From positions 1 to 30,445 of the forward strand of contig CALBJC010000041.1 in NCBI GenBank assembly GCA_937892655.1: a stretch of DNA of 30,445 nt, read 5' to 3'. The position numbers and the translations under genes are program-made. This DNA comes from an uncultured Clostridia bacterium. Its GTDB lineage: Bacteria > Bacillota > Clostridia > Oscillospirales > Ruminococcaceae. The notes under the pieces were generated by a model that was given only the letters and a program-made list of their open reading frames with translations, had not been told where the DNA came from and searched no databases. Of the stretch, positions 1 through 7,122 are shown one piece after another (the stretch's first letter is position 1; the number at the start of each line of letters is the position of its first letter).

Positions 1-1067
1 GGAGTACCCATACCCATGCCCATACCCATGCCCATGCCGGCATTTGTTGGACCGCCCATAGGGCCTGTAGGCATACCGCCCATCATATTAGCGCCTGCCA
101 TCTGAGCCATATTCATACCCATAAAGCCCATCATAGCGCCGGCTTCGTTAGCAGCAGCAGCTTCAGTTGCACGAGCAATTGAGGAAGCCATCATAGCTCT
201 CTGAGCGTTAGGGTCAAGCATTGTATCAGCCTTGAGTCTGTCACCGAGGAGCTTCTTTGAATCATCTGTAATTGAGATAGGTTCGATCTGTAAGCCTGTG
301 AGCATAAGACCTCTTGAGCCCCAAGTTTCAGCTGAAGCTTCTCTTGCAAGATCGCAGAGTCTTAATACCTGAGTATTGATCATATTGTATGAGTAGTTTT
401 CAAGAGCGAGTGAGTTAAGAGCAGATACGAGGTGAAGCATAAATTCGCCCTTGTACTGATTGTTGCTGAAAACTTCTTCAACAGTTGTTGCTCTTGTAGC
501 AGCTGCTGCGCCCTTTGACATAACTTCCATATAGAACTTTACTGCAGCTTCAGCGTCAGGAATCTGAACTTCAAATGAACCGTGCATTCTGAGCTCAACA
601 GTTGTATTGTATCTAGGATCTGGGTAAGGGATAGGTGTGCTTGTGCCAAACTTGATGCCAGGGAATCTCTGAAGGTTGATGTAGAGAACTCTCTGCTGAG
701 TTGATGGAACACCACCGTAAGCTACTCTTCTGAATAAATCCTTGAATGAATCCTTGATGTCACCTGCAAAGATAGATGGAGCAGATGAGTTGTCAAGTGT
801 GTAGTAACCAGGTTCAGCAACGAGGTTTGTAATCTTACCGCCGTCGATAGTAAGCATTACTGTATTTTCTTCAACGTGAATTATAGAGCCGTTTGAAATG
901 ATACCAGCCTCACCCTTGAGGTTTGTGTTTCTGTCACTACCCTGGCGAAGCTTTACACCAGGAATAGCAATTGTCTTGTTGTCAAGATATGGACACTCAA
1001 TGGCTTCCTTGTAGGAATCTGCGAGTGTACCGCCAATAGAGCTGCCAATAGCCTTAATAATACCCAT
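1..1067 (-). CDS. SPFH-domain (YdjI-type 'virion core') protein, 3' part cut by window edge
   Basis: I translated this by hand from ATG at 1067; the frame stays open to base 1 (about 355 codons), so the C-terminus lies outside the window. The protein starts MGIIKAIGSSIGG, has no signal peptide, and continues with a region typical of the YdjI-like SPFH proteins (motifs such as LRQGSDRNTNLKGEAG and FGTSTPIPYPDPRY, then an alanine-rich helix near ATEAAAANEAG). The visible end is Met/Gly-rich, with a GM dipeptide repeat encoded by 6-base tandem repeats at about bases 5-41. Family members usually end in a zinc ribbon, which would be past the edge. The ribosome site AGAAAGGA precedes the ATG. It is the last visible gene of a three-gene minus-strand operon with two Tim44/zinc-ribbon proteins. 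SPFH proteins assemble on membranes; in Bacillus a YdjI homologue belongs to a PspA-linked membrane-stress operon. The role here is inferred. Confidence 0.85.
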   Translation of the reverse strand, partial: MGIIKAIGSSIGGTLADSYKEAIECPYLDNKTIAIPGVKLRQGSDRNTNLKGEAGIISNGSIIHVEENTVMLTIDGGKITNLVAEPGYYTLDNSSAPSIFAGDIKDSFKDLFRRVAYGGVPSTQQRVLYINLQRFPGIKFGTSTPIPYPDPRYNTTVELRMHGSFEVQIPDAEAAVKFYMEVMSKGAAAATRATTVEEVFSNNQYKGEFMLHLVSALNSLALENYSYNMINTQVLRLCDLAREASAETWGSRGLMLTGLQIEPISITDDSKKLLGDRLKADTMLDPNAQRAMMASSIARATEAAAANEAGAMMGFMGMNMAQMAGANMMGGMPTGPMGGPTNAGMGMGMGMGMGT

Positions 1068-1088
1068 AATTGAATTTCCTTTCTGATT

Positions 1089-1883
1089 TTATTTTACTAA
1101 TTTATATCCTGCTACCTGCCATAAGCGTGAAGATTCAACCGCTTCAAGGCCGGAACCGCAGTATTTACATTTGAATACGTCCCCTGAGCCGCTTACAGGA
1201 GCGCCGCAGTTAGGACAGTTGAAGGCGTAGAATGCCGAGTTGTTTTCGTCGTTGCCATTCTGAAGATAAATAGCTGTAGCTCTGTATACAGCCTGGGTAA
1301 GCTTGTTTTTATCGCCATCTATAACCTTACCCTTTTCATTTTCAACATAATACTTGCTCTGCATTGATATTTCAAACTCAGCAACCGCCTCGTTCTGAGC
1401 GCCCTTATAGCTTGAAATACCCATTTTATGTATTTTTACGCCGTCGTAATGAACTGTATTGCCATTTCTCAAAAGCTGGTCGATCTCATTCTGAACCTGC
1501 ATCTTGATACCGCCCTCTCTTGCTTCAAAAGCGGTTATATCTTTTTTTGAAACAGCGTCGAGCGCATCTAAGAAAGTGGTTTTGACAAGCTGTTCTACAT
1601 ATTCATAGCTTGTATCGGGAATATCCCTTAAAAGCTTAGGCTTGTAGAGCGCTGTCATATCAACGATTGACTTAGGCCTGAACTGTTCTTCCTTGTAAGC
1701 GTCAGCAACAAGCCTTGTGACTTCTTTTGTACTGCCAAAGCCTGCACTTCTGAAAAAACCGTCAACTTTTGATTTTACTATCATAAAAATGATAAACAGT
1801 ATAAGCAGTATTATCAGAAAACCGCCTAAAGGAGATGTAATAAACTCAAATATATGCTCTAATATACTAGTTAGAATTTTCAT
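1089..1883 (-). CDS. Membrane-anchored Tim44-like protein with C-terminal zinc ribbon
   Basis: 264 residues. One strong transmembrane segment lies near residues 17-37 (LGGFLIILLILFIIFMIV); most of the rest is a soluble domain of Tim44-like character (about residues 60-215). A zinc ribbon near the end has two CPNCG/CKYCG knuckles (about residues 222-243). Tim44-like domains are NTF2-fold modules found on membrane-associated proteins; no catalytic residues are evident. The start ATG is preceded by GGAG at good spacing and overlaps the end of the upstream gene by 17 bases, so the two are probably translationally coupled. The next gene, the SPFH protein, follows after 21 bases. The protein is a paralogue of the upstream one, with the same domain-plus-ribbon plan but no signal peptide or Gly/Ser tract. 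Function unknown; a membrane-stress or scaffold role with the SPFH protein is inferred from operon context. Confidence 0.85.
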   Translation of the reverse strand: MKILTSILEHIFEFITSPLGGFLIILLILFIIFMIVKSKVDGFFRSAGFGSTKEVTRLVADAYKEEQFRPKSIVDMTALYKPKLLRDIPDTSYEYVEQLVKTTFLDALDAVSKKDITAFEAREGGIKMQVQNEIDQLLRNGNTVHYDGVKIHKMGISSYKGAQNEAVAEFEISMQSKYYVENEKGKVIDGDKNKLTQAVYRATAIYLQNGNDENNSAFYAFNCPNCGAPVSGSGDVFKCKYCGSGLEAVESSRLWQVAGYKLVK

Positions 1884-2841
1884 TTGTTACTCCACGGATA
1901 CCTTCGTCGCGGGTATCATCTCTTACAGTTGTAAAGTCTGTAAGTACCCAGTTGTAGTTACCTGTTGAAACAACAGAGCCGCAGTATGCACACTGGCCTG
2001 TTGAAGAGATTTCAAGAGGAGCGCCGCAGTTAGGACAGTTGTGAGCGTTCATATCGCTTGTTGCTTCGTTTGAAACAGCATCTTCCATACGAACAAACTT
2101 CATCTTGTATCTCATATCCCAACGGGTTGATCTGTCACCTCTGATGATATTACCTGTCTTTTCGTCAACCTGGTAGTCGATCATTCTTGCATTGAGGTAA
2201 ACAGTAACATATTCGTAGTTATTATCAACAGCGTATGAGGTCATATAGGCTGTATTGATGGTCATGCTTTCGTAGTGGTAAACAACGCCCTGTCTGATTT
2301 TAGCTTCAATCTGACGGCAGGTTGTGTTATAAAGATTTTCGTGTAAAACAGGTCTTACAGGAGTTAGATCTCTTGCACACCATGCCATCTGAATATCCAT
2401 ATAAACCTGCTTTGCAAATGAAACAAAGTCATCAGGTGAAAACTCAGGGTCAGTCTGTCTGATAATCTCGGTGATCTGAGCAGTTCTGTCAGGTAAAATA
2501 ACATTTCTACCCTGATTTGAGGTAATCGTTCTTCCCGGTTGAGGAGTATTTGATGTACCGGTACCGCTTGATTTTGTCTTTGCAACGCTGACTACAATAA
2601 TAATAACGATAACCAATATTACAAGACCCGGGCTGATGTTTCCACCACCGCCGCTTGAACTTGAACTTGAGCTTGATGAATAACCATAGTCATAATCATC
2701 ATCGCCCCAGTCGAAATCGTAGCCGCCGCCACCACCGCCGCCGCCGTAATCATAATCATTACCGTCGAACGCAACAGCAGATGACGCTAAAACTACAAAA
2801 GTCAATAAACCAGTAAGTAGAATTGCTAATAACTTTTTCAT
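1867..2841 (-). CDS. Exported Tim44-like protein with Gly/Ser linker, TM segment and zinc ribbon
   Basis: 324 residues. It begins with a signal-peptide-like stretch (MKKLLAILLTGLLTFVVLAS, ending near AVA-FDG). A low-complexity region follows, with runs of eight Gly and nine Ser around Asp/Tyr-rich segments (about residues 28-66), then a transmembrane helix (about 70-88, LVILVIVIIIVVSVA). A Tim44-like domain covers about 115-255 and a CPNCG/CAYCG zinc ribbon about 270-292. Signal-like N-terminus, flexible linker, TM and then a globular domain resemble the TPM/Tim44 membrane proteins that accompany SPFH and PspA genes. The ATG is preceded by GAGGG. It is the first gene of the operon, behind a consensus promoter at 2905-2933. 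Which side of the membrane the C-terminal domain occupies is uncertain; a zinc ribbon suggests cytoplasm. Confidence 0.85.
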   Translation of the reverse strand: MKKLLAILLTGLLTFVVLASSAVAFDGNDYDYGGGGGGGGYDFDWGDDDYDYGYSSSSSSSSSGGGGNISPGLVILVIVIIIVVSVAKTKSSGTGTSNTPQPGRTITSNQGRNVILPDRTAQITEIIRQTDPEFSPDDFVSFAKQVYMDIQMAWCARDLTPVRPVLHENLYNTTCRQIEAKIRQGVVYHYESMTINTAYMTSYAVDNNYEYVTVYLNARMIDYQVDEKTGNIIRGDRSTRWDMRYKMKFVRMEDAVSNEATSDMNAHNCPNCGAPLEISSTGQCAYCGSVVSTGNYNWVLTDFTTVRDDTRDEGIRGVTNENSN

Positions 2842-2904
2842 CGCTTTCCCTCACATAATATCTGATTTTGTATAAATATGAAATATATAGTTATTTCACA
2901 TAAA

Positions 2905-2933
2905 ATTATAAATTATATTCATAAATATGTCAA
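2905..2933 (-). promoter_or_regulatory. Sigma-A promoter of the Tim44/SPFH operon
   Basis: On the minus strand, TTGACA (2928-2933) and TATAAT (2905-2910) are separated by exactly 17 bases. This perfect consensus sits about 65 bases upstream of the ATG at 2841. Confidence 0.85.
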
Positions 2934-2983
2934 GAGTTTTTATAATATCCCCGAAGGCGTTTTTGCTATTGTTACAAAACAAA

Positions 2984-3006
2984 AGCCTGCGCAAAAAACG
3001 CAGGCT
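2984..3006 (-). terminator. Rho-independent terminator of spo0A
   Basis: AGCCTGCG (2984-2991) pairs with CGCAGGCT (2999-3006) around a 7-base A-rich loop. On the minus strand the hairpin is followed by TTTGTTTTGT. It lies 14 bases past the spo0A stop. Confidence 0.85.
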
Positions 3007-3020
3007 GAGAATGTATATAT

Positions 3021-3812
3021 TTAGTTTGCAATCAAAAGGTTTCCGCTTTTACTTGCAACTCTGATTTTATCAGCGATAAGTGCGATGAATTCAGAATTTG
3101 TAGGCTTGCCCTTGTCGTTGCTGACAGTATAGCCGAAATATGATGTTAAAATATCTAGGTCGCCTCTGTCCCATGAAATCTCAATAGCGTGTCTGATAGC
3201 TCGTTCTACTCTTGATGGAGTTGTCTTGAATTTACTTGCAACTGTAGGATACAAGAGCTTTGTAACGCTCTCTATCATCTGCTCATCATTAACAGCTGCA
3301 ATAATTGCAGTTCTGAGGTAGTGATAGCCCTTGATGTGCGCAGGAACACCCAGCTGATGAATGATATCTGTTACAATAACATCCAGGCTCTGAGGTTTTG
3401 CGCTTGACTCAAGAGATATGAGCGGAGCATTTTCTTCAGAGCATACCGACTTGATTCTTTCAGCTAAAACCGAAATCTCAAAAGGCTTGAGCATAAAGTA
3501 TGCAGCGCCAAGTTCCATAATCTGTCTTTCGATAATAGGATTGTCATAAGAGCTGATAACGATAAAATATGGAGTTCTTATAAGTCCGTTGTCCTTTGGA
3601 AATCTGCGCATAAGCTCAATAGCGTCAAGATTTTTCATAGTTGAATCAATAACAACTACATCAGGCATTTCCTTTTTGATAAAATCAAAAATTACAGCGC
3701 CATCCTTTTCAACGCTTATTGTGTCAAATCCCTGTGTTCTCAGAAGCATTGAACATACGCTGCCGAAATCCTTGCTGTCATCGCCGATTAATACTCTTGT
3801 TTTCTTAGTCAT
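3021..3812 (-). CDS. spo0A: Stage 0 sporulation response regulator Spo0A
   Basis: 263 residues, the usual Spo0A length. The N-terminal receiver domain (about 1-125) has acidic residues D11 and D12, phospho-acceptor D56 in DVVVIDSTM, the switch Ser in FIVISSYDN and the conserved Lys in MLKPFE. The C-terminal Spo0A DNA-binding domain (about 145-255) carries the diagnostic SRVERAIRHAIEISW stretch. Spo0A is the phosphorelay-controlled master regulator of sporulation entry and, in many non-sporulating Clostridia, of stationary-phase behaviour. Oddly, the usual MPxxDG after the phospho-Asp reads MKNLDA. The ribosome site GAAGAGG precedes the ATG; the gene has its own promoter (3918-3946) and terminator, so it is monocistronic. 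The usual clostridial neighbour spoIVB is not here. Possible Spo0A boxes upstream suggest autoregulation. Confidence 0.97.
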   Translation of the reverse strand: MTKKTRVLIGDDSKDFGSVCSMLLRTQGFDTISVEKDGAVIFDFIKKEMPDVVVIDSTMKNLDAIELMRRFPKDNGLIRTPYFIVISSYDNPIIERQIMELGAAYFMLKPFEISVLAERIKSVCSEENAPLISLESSAKPQSLDVIVTDIIHQLGVPAHIKGYHYLRTAIIAAVNDEQMIESVTKLLYPTVASKFKTTPSRVERAIRHAIEISWDRGDLDILTSYFGYTVSNDKGKPTNSEFIALIADKIRVASKSGNLLIAN

Positions 3813-3870
3813 AATAGAAACCTCTTCCCGAACAACAAAATGATAATATTATGGTATATATATCAGATTT

Positions 3871-3897
3871 GTTGTCGTTTGTAATTGTGTTGACAAC
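3871..3897. promoter_or_regulatory. Inverted repeat in the spo0A leader
   Basis: GTTGTC (3871-3876) and GACAAC (3892-3897) form a 6-base inverted repeat between the spo0A -10 box and its ribosome site. The left half reads TTGTCGTTT, close to the Spo0A box TTGTCGAAA. It could be an operator or a leader hairpin; this rests only on resemblance. Confidence 0.35.
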
Positions 3898-3917
3898 GTT
3901 TTTTACTATGCAAATAA

Positions 3918-3946
3918 ATTCTATTTGTTTTTCCATCAAATGTCAA
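3918..3946 (-). promoter_or_regulatory. Sigma-A promoter of spo0A
   Basis: On the minus strand, TTGACA (3941-3946), a 17-base spacer and TAGAAT (3918-3923). It lies about 105 bases upstream of the spo0A ATG, leaving a roughly 100-base leader. Confidence 0.8.
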
Positions 3947-4048
3947 GATAGTCTATAACTTAACATTACCAATTCTACTAAATTAACAAAAAGCATAGCT
4001 CTGAAAAATCAATTTTGGAGTAAAAAATACACATCTGTTTGTAGGCTA

Positions 4049-4065
4049 TGTCGAAAATTGACGAT
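4049..4065 (+). promoter_or_regulatory. Tandem candidate Spo0A boxes
   Basis: TGTCGAA at 4049-4055 matches the known Spo0A box TGNCGAA exactly, and TGACGAT at 4059-4065 matches six of seven. They are direct repeats exactly 10 bases apart, one helical turn, an arrangement seen at characterised Spo0A-controlled promoters. They sit about 100 bases upstream of the spo0A -35 box. Confidence 0.5.
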
Positions 4066-4114
4066 AAATAATGTAGATAAAATGTGTACTATTAACAATT
4101 TTTCAAAAAGTATA

Positions 4115-4147
4115 AACAAAAGCCGAAAAAGTTTTTCGGCTTTTGTT
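4115..4147 (-). terminator. Terminator of the PrsA-like gene
   Basis: A perfect 16-base inverted repeat: AACAAAAGCCGAAAAA (4115-4130) and its complement (4132-4147). On the minus strand it is followed by a T-rich stretch, and it ends 14 bases past the PrsA-like stop. Confidence 0.85.
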
Positions 4148-4161
4148 TTTTGTATGCTAAA

Positions 4162-5250
4162 TTAAGTGATGCTTGTTGGCTTTAAATTATCAAAATCTGC
4201 GCTGTATGTTACTTCAAGATCATCGAGCTTCTTTGTAAGGTAAGCAGCGAATGCGTTTGAGTAAAGCTCAGTTTCATCAAGTTCAAGCTTCTTGATGATG
4301 TGGTAGCCATAGCTTGTTTCAACAGGCTCACTAACCTGACCTACTTCAAGCTCGAATGACTTGTCTTCAAATTCCTGAACCATTTCACCATAAGTGAATG
4401 TGTAGCCTGCTTCATTCTTCATCATACCAGGGTCATCGCCGTAGGTCTGTGATAATTCGTAGAGGTCGTCACCGTCTGTTACAACTCTGTCGTAAAGCTC
4501 ATCAGCAAGTTCCTTAGCGGCTGTTTTGAGTTCTTCTTCAGTAGCGTCTGCGTAAGCTTCATCATCCTTGAAATGATCAAATGCAACTAGGATATGCTGA
4601 CATGTAACGTAGTTTTCTCTTACATACTTCACAAATTCATCATCTTCATTTGCTGCAATGCCATCTTCACCATAAAGGTGTTCCTGAATTGCTGCATAGT
4701 ACTTATCGTTTTCCAAAACCTCTCTGAAGATTTCTTCAGTCATATAGTTATAGCCTAAAAATTCTTCATAGGTGTAGCCTGCGTCTTCATACTGAGCGAC
4801 AAGCTCTGTGATGTAATTGTCGATTTCCTGCTTGTCCTCTGGGGCAAGGGTAAGACCAAGCTCATTGAAGGTTTCAGGGATAAAGTAGTGTAAAACTACC
4901 TGATCAGAAACATAGTCCTTGAAATAGTCAAGAGCCTCCTGACCGTATTCAGGTGTATCCCATACTGAATTATCGCCGTAATCAAGCTGATACTTGATAT
5001 TGAGGAAGTAGTAACGGAATACGTCAAATTCAGCGTCAGTATCATCGATTGTCATGAGTGGAACAGATGTGTCAAAATCTGCTGAAGCCTCAGGAACGTT
5101 AAGCTCAACCTTGATTCCTGAAGTTGTTGTTGTGTCACCGCCTGATGTATTATTGCCGCCTGAGGTAGTAGAAGAATCATCACCGCCGCAAGCTGCAAGT
5201 GACATACATAAGATGCCTGCAGTGAGCATTGCCAAAAGCTTTTTAATCAT
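4162..5250 (-). CDS. PrsA/SurA-like peptidylprolyl isomerase lipoprotein (parvulin type)
   Basis: 362 residues. The N-terminus is a lipoprotein signal (MIKKLLAMLTAGILCMSLAAC) with lipobox SLAAC, followed by a Gly/Ser/Thr-rich linker rich in acidic residues. A SurA-N-like helical chaperone region spans about residues 60-195. A parvulin rotamase domain covers about 205-325: QHILVAF opens it, then AxELxDELYDRV, the DDPGM loop, and the closing SYGYHIIKKLE. Such proteins sit on the outer face of the membrane and help secreted proteins fold by cis-trans prolyl isomerisation. The ATG is preceded by AAGGAG at good spacing. The gene stands alone between its own promoter and terminator, divergent from the GDPD gene. 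With many secreted and surface proteins nearby, a general export-foldase role fits. It could also be called PrsA. Confidence 0.92.
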   Translation of the reverse strand: MIKKLLAMLTAGILCMSLAACGGDDSSTTSGGNNTSGGDTTTTSGIKVELNVPEASADFDTSVPLMTIDDTDAEFDVFRYYFLNIKYQLDYGDNSVWDTPEYGQEALDYFKDYVSDQVVLHYFIPETFNELGLTLAPEDKQEIDNYITELVAQYEDAGYTYEEFLGYNYMTEEIFREVLENDKYYAAIQEHLYGEDGIAANEDDEFVKYVRENYVTCQHILVAFDHFKDDEAYADATEEELKTAAKELADELYDRVVTDGDDLYELSQTYGDDPGMMKNEAGYTFTYGEMVQEFEDKSFELEVGQVSEPVETSYGYHIIKKLELDETELYSNAFAAYLTKKLDDLEVTYSADFDNLKPTSIT

Positions 5251-5315
5251 TTTTTTAACTCCTTCATATAATAAAATAATTTTGTTTTCTTTGAGATTTG
5301 AAAGAATTCTTAGGC

Positions 5316-5324
5316 ATTATATCA
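5316..5324 (-). promoter_or_regulatory. Extended -10 promoter of the PrsA-like gene
   Basis: On the minus strand TGATATAAT gives TATAAT (5316-5321) with an upstream TG, the extended -10 form. No convincing -35 hexamer lies at 16-18 bases. It is about 66 bases before the ATG. Confidence 0.6.
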
Positions 5325-5376
5325 TACAGATGTGATAAATCTGTGAAAATCAGAGTTAATATTTAATGAATATCGG

Positions 5377-5405
5377 TTGCAAAATGAAATTAAAAGGAAT
5401 ATAAT
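5377..5405 (+). promoter_or_regulatory. Promoter of the GDPD-SDR operon
   Basis: TTGCAA (5377-5382), 17-base spacer, TATAAT (5400-5405), about 33 bases ahead of the TTG start at 5438. Confidence 0.75.
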
Positions 5406-5437
5406 TAAAGTAAATTTAAAGCAAAGGGTGAAATACA

Positions 5438-6169
5438 TTGATTTTTGACAGATATATAGCCCATAGAGGCTTACATAATATTGAAGAGGGAATTCCTGAA
5501 AACTCTATGAAGGCTTTTGAAAAAGCGGTAGAAATGGGTTATCCTATCGAGCTTGATATTCATCTTACCCGTGACGGCAGAATAGTGGTTTTTCATGACG
5601 ATAATTTAAAGAGAATGACTGGCGTTGACAAAAACATAAACGAGCTTACCTATGAAGAGCTTTCAGAGCTTCGCCTTCAGGGTACAGATGAGGGCATTCC
5701 GCCGCTTATTGATGTTTTAAAGCTTGTGCGTGGCAGGGTAGGACTTCTGATTGAGCTTAAGGATACAGCACCATTATTTGTAATGGAAAACAGATTATGC
5801 AAAATGATGCTCAATTACCCCGGATTCTGGGCGATACAGTCATTTAATCCTGTCAGGGTGGGGTGGTTTGCTACTCATTGTCCATCTATCGAGCGCGGTC
5901 AGCTTGTAACTGATTTTGGTAAGAAACGACAGCTTGCAAAGCGGGTGGCTTCAAAGAAAGTAACATGGAAAACAGTATCAAAACCAACCTTTATTTCAGT
6001 TGACCTGCGTTCTATCAGCCTTCAGTATCTTTTTGACGCTCACGATATAGGAGCAAAGCTTATTACATGGACAGCGACCTCGAAGGAGCTTCTGGAGCAG
6101 GCGGTAAAGTTTGGCAGAGGAGTTATTTTTGAAAACATGATTCCATGTGATTATGATGAGGAGGATTAA
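5438..6169 (+). CDS. Glycerophosphodiester phosphodiesterase
   Basis: 243 residues, typical of compact cytoplasmic GDPDs (UgpQ type). It hydrolyses glycerophosphodiesters from phospholipid or teichoic-acid turnover to glycerol-3-phosphate and an alcohol. The catalytic signature is complete: HRG at residues 9-11, E38 and D40 in PIELDIHL, H53-D54 in VVFHDD, and the LLIELKD strand further on. No signal peptide. The start is TTG at 5438, chosen because AAAGGGTG lies just upstream and the HRG motif is at the usual distance from the N-terminus; there is no in-frame ATG before the motif. It is followed after 2 bases by the SDR gene, so they form an operon. Exact substrate unknown. Confidence 0.93.
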   Translation: MIFDRYIAHRGLHNIEEGIPENSMKAFEKAVEMGYPIELDIHLTRDGRIVVFHDDNLKRMTGVDKNINELTYEELSELRLQGTDEGIPPLIDVLKLVRGRVGLLIELKDTAPLFVMENRLCKMMLNYPGFWAIQSFNPVRVGWFATHCPSIERGQLVTDFGKKRQLAKRVASKKVTWKTVSKPTFISVDLRSISLQYLFDAHDIGAKLITWTATSKELLEQAVKFGRGVIFENMIPCDYDEED

Positions 6170-6171
6170 AT

Positions 6172-6951
6172 ATGTATGCATTTGTAACAGGTGCCAGCTC
6201 AGGCATCGGCAGAGATATAGCAAGAACATTATCCCTTTACGGATATGACCTGATTATTACTGCAAGACGAGAAGATAAGCTTATGGAGTTAGCTGAGATG
6301 TTGGGCGAAAATACAGTTGTTCTCCCTTGTGATTTATCAGATAAAGAGCAGTGCTTAAAGCTTTGCCGCGAGCTTGATAAATATGACATTGAAATATGTG
6401 TAAATAACGCAGGCTTCGGGCTTCACGGCGATTTTTGCGAAACTGAGCTTGACCGCGAGCTTACAATGGTTGATTTGAATGTAAAAGCATTACATATTTT
6501 TACAAAGTATTTTGCAAAGCGATTTACCCGTGACGATATGGGATATATACTCAATGTAGCTTCAATAGCGGGCTTTATGGCGGGCCCTTTGATGGCTACA
6601 TATTACGCTACAAAGGCGTATGTGGTAAGGCTTACAATGGCGGTTGCAGAAGAAGTGAGAGTTAAAACTACAGGCGTCAGATTCGGGCTTTTATGCCCTG
6701 GACCTGTTGATACTGAATTCAATGAACGTGCTGATGTTTCATTTCCGCTTGATGGTATGAAGAGTATAGATGTAGCAAGATATGCGGTAGATAAAATGCT
6801 CACAAAGCTTTATAAGCCTACAGATTATTTCAATCTTACATATATGTTCCCTCAGCCTTCATTTGCTTTAGCAGCCCTCGGTTCAAAGCTGTCACCAGCG
6901 TTTATCTCTACCCGAATCGCCATGGCTATGCAAAAGAAGAAAAACGGGTAA
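6172..6951 (+). CDS. SDR-family NAD(P)-dependent oxidoreductase
   Basis: 259 residues, classical short-chain dehydrogenase with a Rossmann fold. The cofactor motif TGASSGIG is at residues 6-13, NNAG at 78-81, the catalytic Ser near 131 (NVASIAG), and YxxxK at Y144-K148. The ARRE segment after beta-2 (residues 31-34) has a basic residue as in NADP-preferring members. It resembles the DltE/YqjQ-type reductases, but the substrate cannot be told. The start lies 2 bases after the stop of the GDPD gene, with GAGGAG inside the end of that gene serving as ribosome site. The C-terminal segment (about 225-259) is hydrophobic and basic, possibly membrane associated. Confidence 0.92.
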   Translation: MYAFVTGASSGIGRDIARTLSLYGYDLIITARREDKLMELAEMLGENTVVLPCDLSDKEQCLKLCRELDKYDIEICVNNAGFGLHGDFCETELDRELTMVDLNVKALHIFTKYFAKRFTRDDMGYILNVASIAGFMAGPLMATYYATKAYVVRLTMAVAEEVRVKTTGVRFGLLCPGPVDTEFNERADVSFPLDGMKSIDVARYAVDKMLTKLYKPTDYFNLTYMFPQPSFALAALGSKLSPAFISTRIAMAMQKKKNG

Positions 6952-6982
6952 AATATGTACGCGTTTATGGCATAAAATGAAT

Positions 6983-6999
6983 AAATAATAGTATTATTT
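6983..6999 (+). terminator. Weak AT-only hairpin after the SDR gene
   Basis: AAATAATA (6983-6990), G, TATTATTT (6992-6999), a perfect but GC-free inverted repeat followed by TTAT. It may be a weak terminator for the GDPD-SDR operon; no better candidate exists before the next promoter. Confidence 0.3.
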
Positions 7000-7056
7000 T
7001 ATACGATTTGTACAATAAGCACAAGAAACCGATTACAATTTTATTGATTTTTAGAC

Positions 7057-7086
7057 TTGTAAACGTTCGCAGTAATAATGTATAAT
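7057..7086 (+). promoter_or_regulatory. Promoter of the 7123 surface-protein gene
   Basis: TTGTAA (7057-7062), 18-base spacer, TATAAT (7081-7086), about 37 bases before the ATG. The spacer begins inside TGTAAACG, which matches the left half of a cre site only. Confidence 0.65.
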
Positions 7087-7122
7087 AAAGGTACAAAATT
7101 AACACGAGAAGGAGTTTTTATC

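Larger units (their letters stand above)
3813..4161. other. spo0A upstream intergenic region (349 bases)
   Basis: No gene is visible here. It holds the spo0A ribosome site and promoter, an inverted repeat at 3871-3897, a tandem pair of Spo0A-box-like sequences at 4049-4065, and the terminator of the PrsA-like gene at 4115-4147. The stretch 3960-4040 is AT-rich with nothing recognisable. Confidence 0.7.

Noticed and set aside
5..41. CRISPR-like short repeats at the left edge
   Set aside because: The repeats are 6 bases long, contiguous and in frame, encoding Gly-Met pairs of the SPFH protein.
7058..7071. cre site in the 7123 promoter
   Set aside because: Only the TGTAAACG half matches; the right half TTCGCA has two mismatches.
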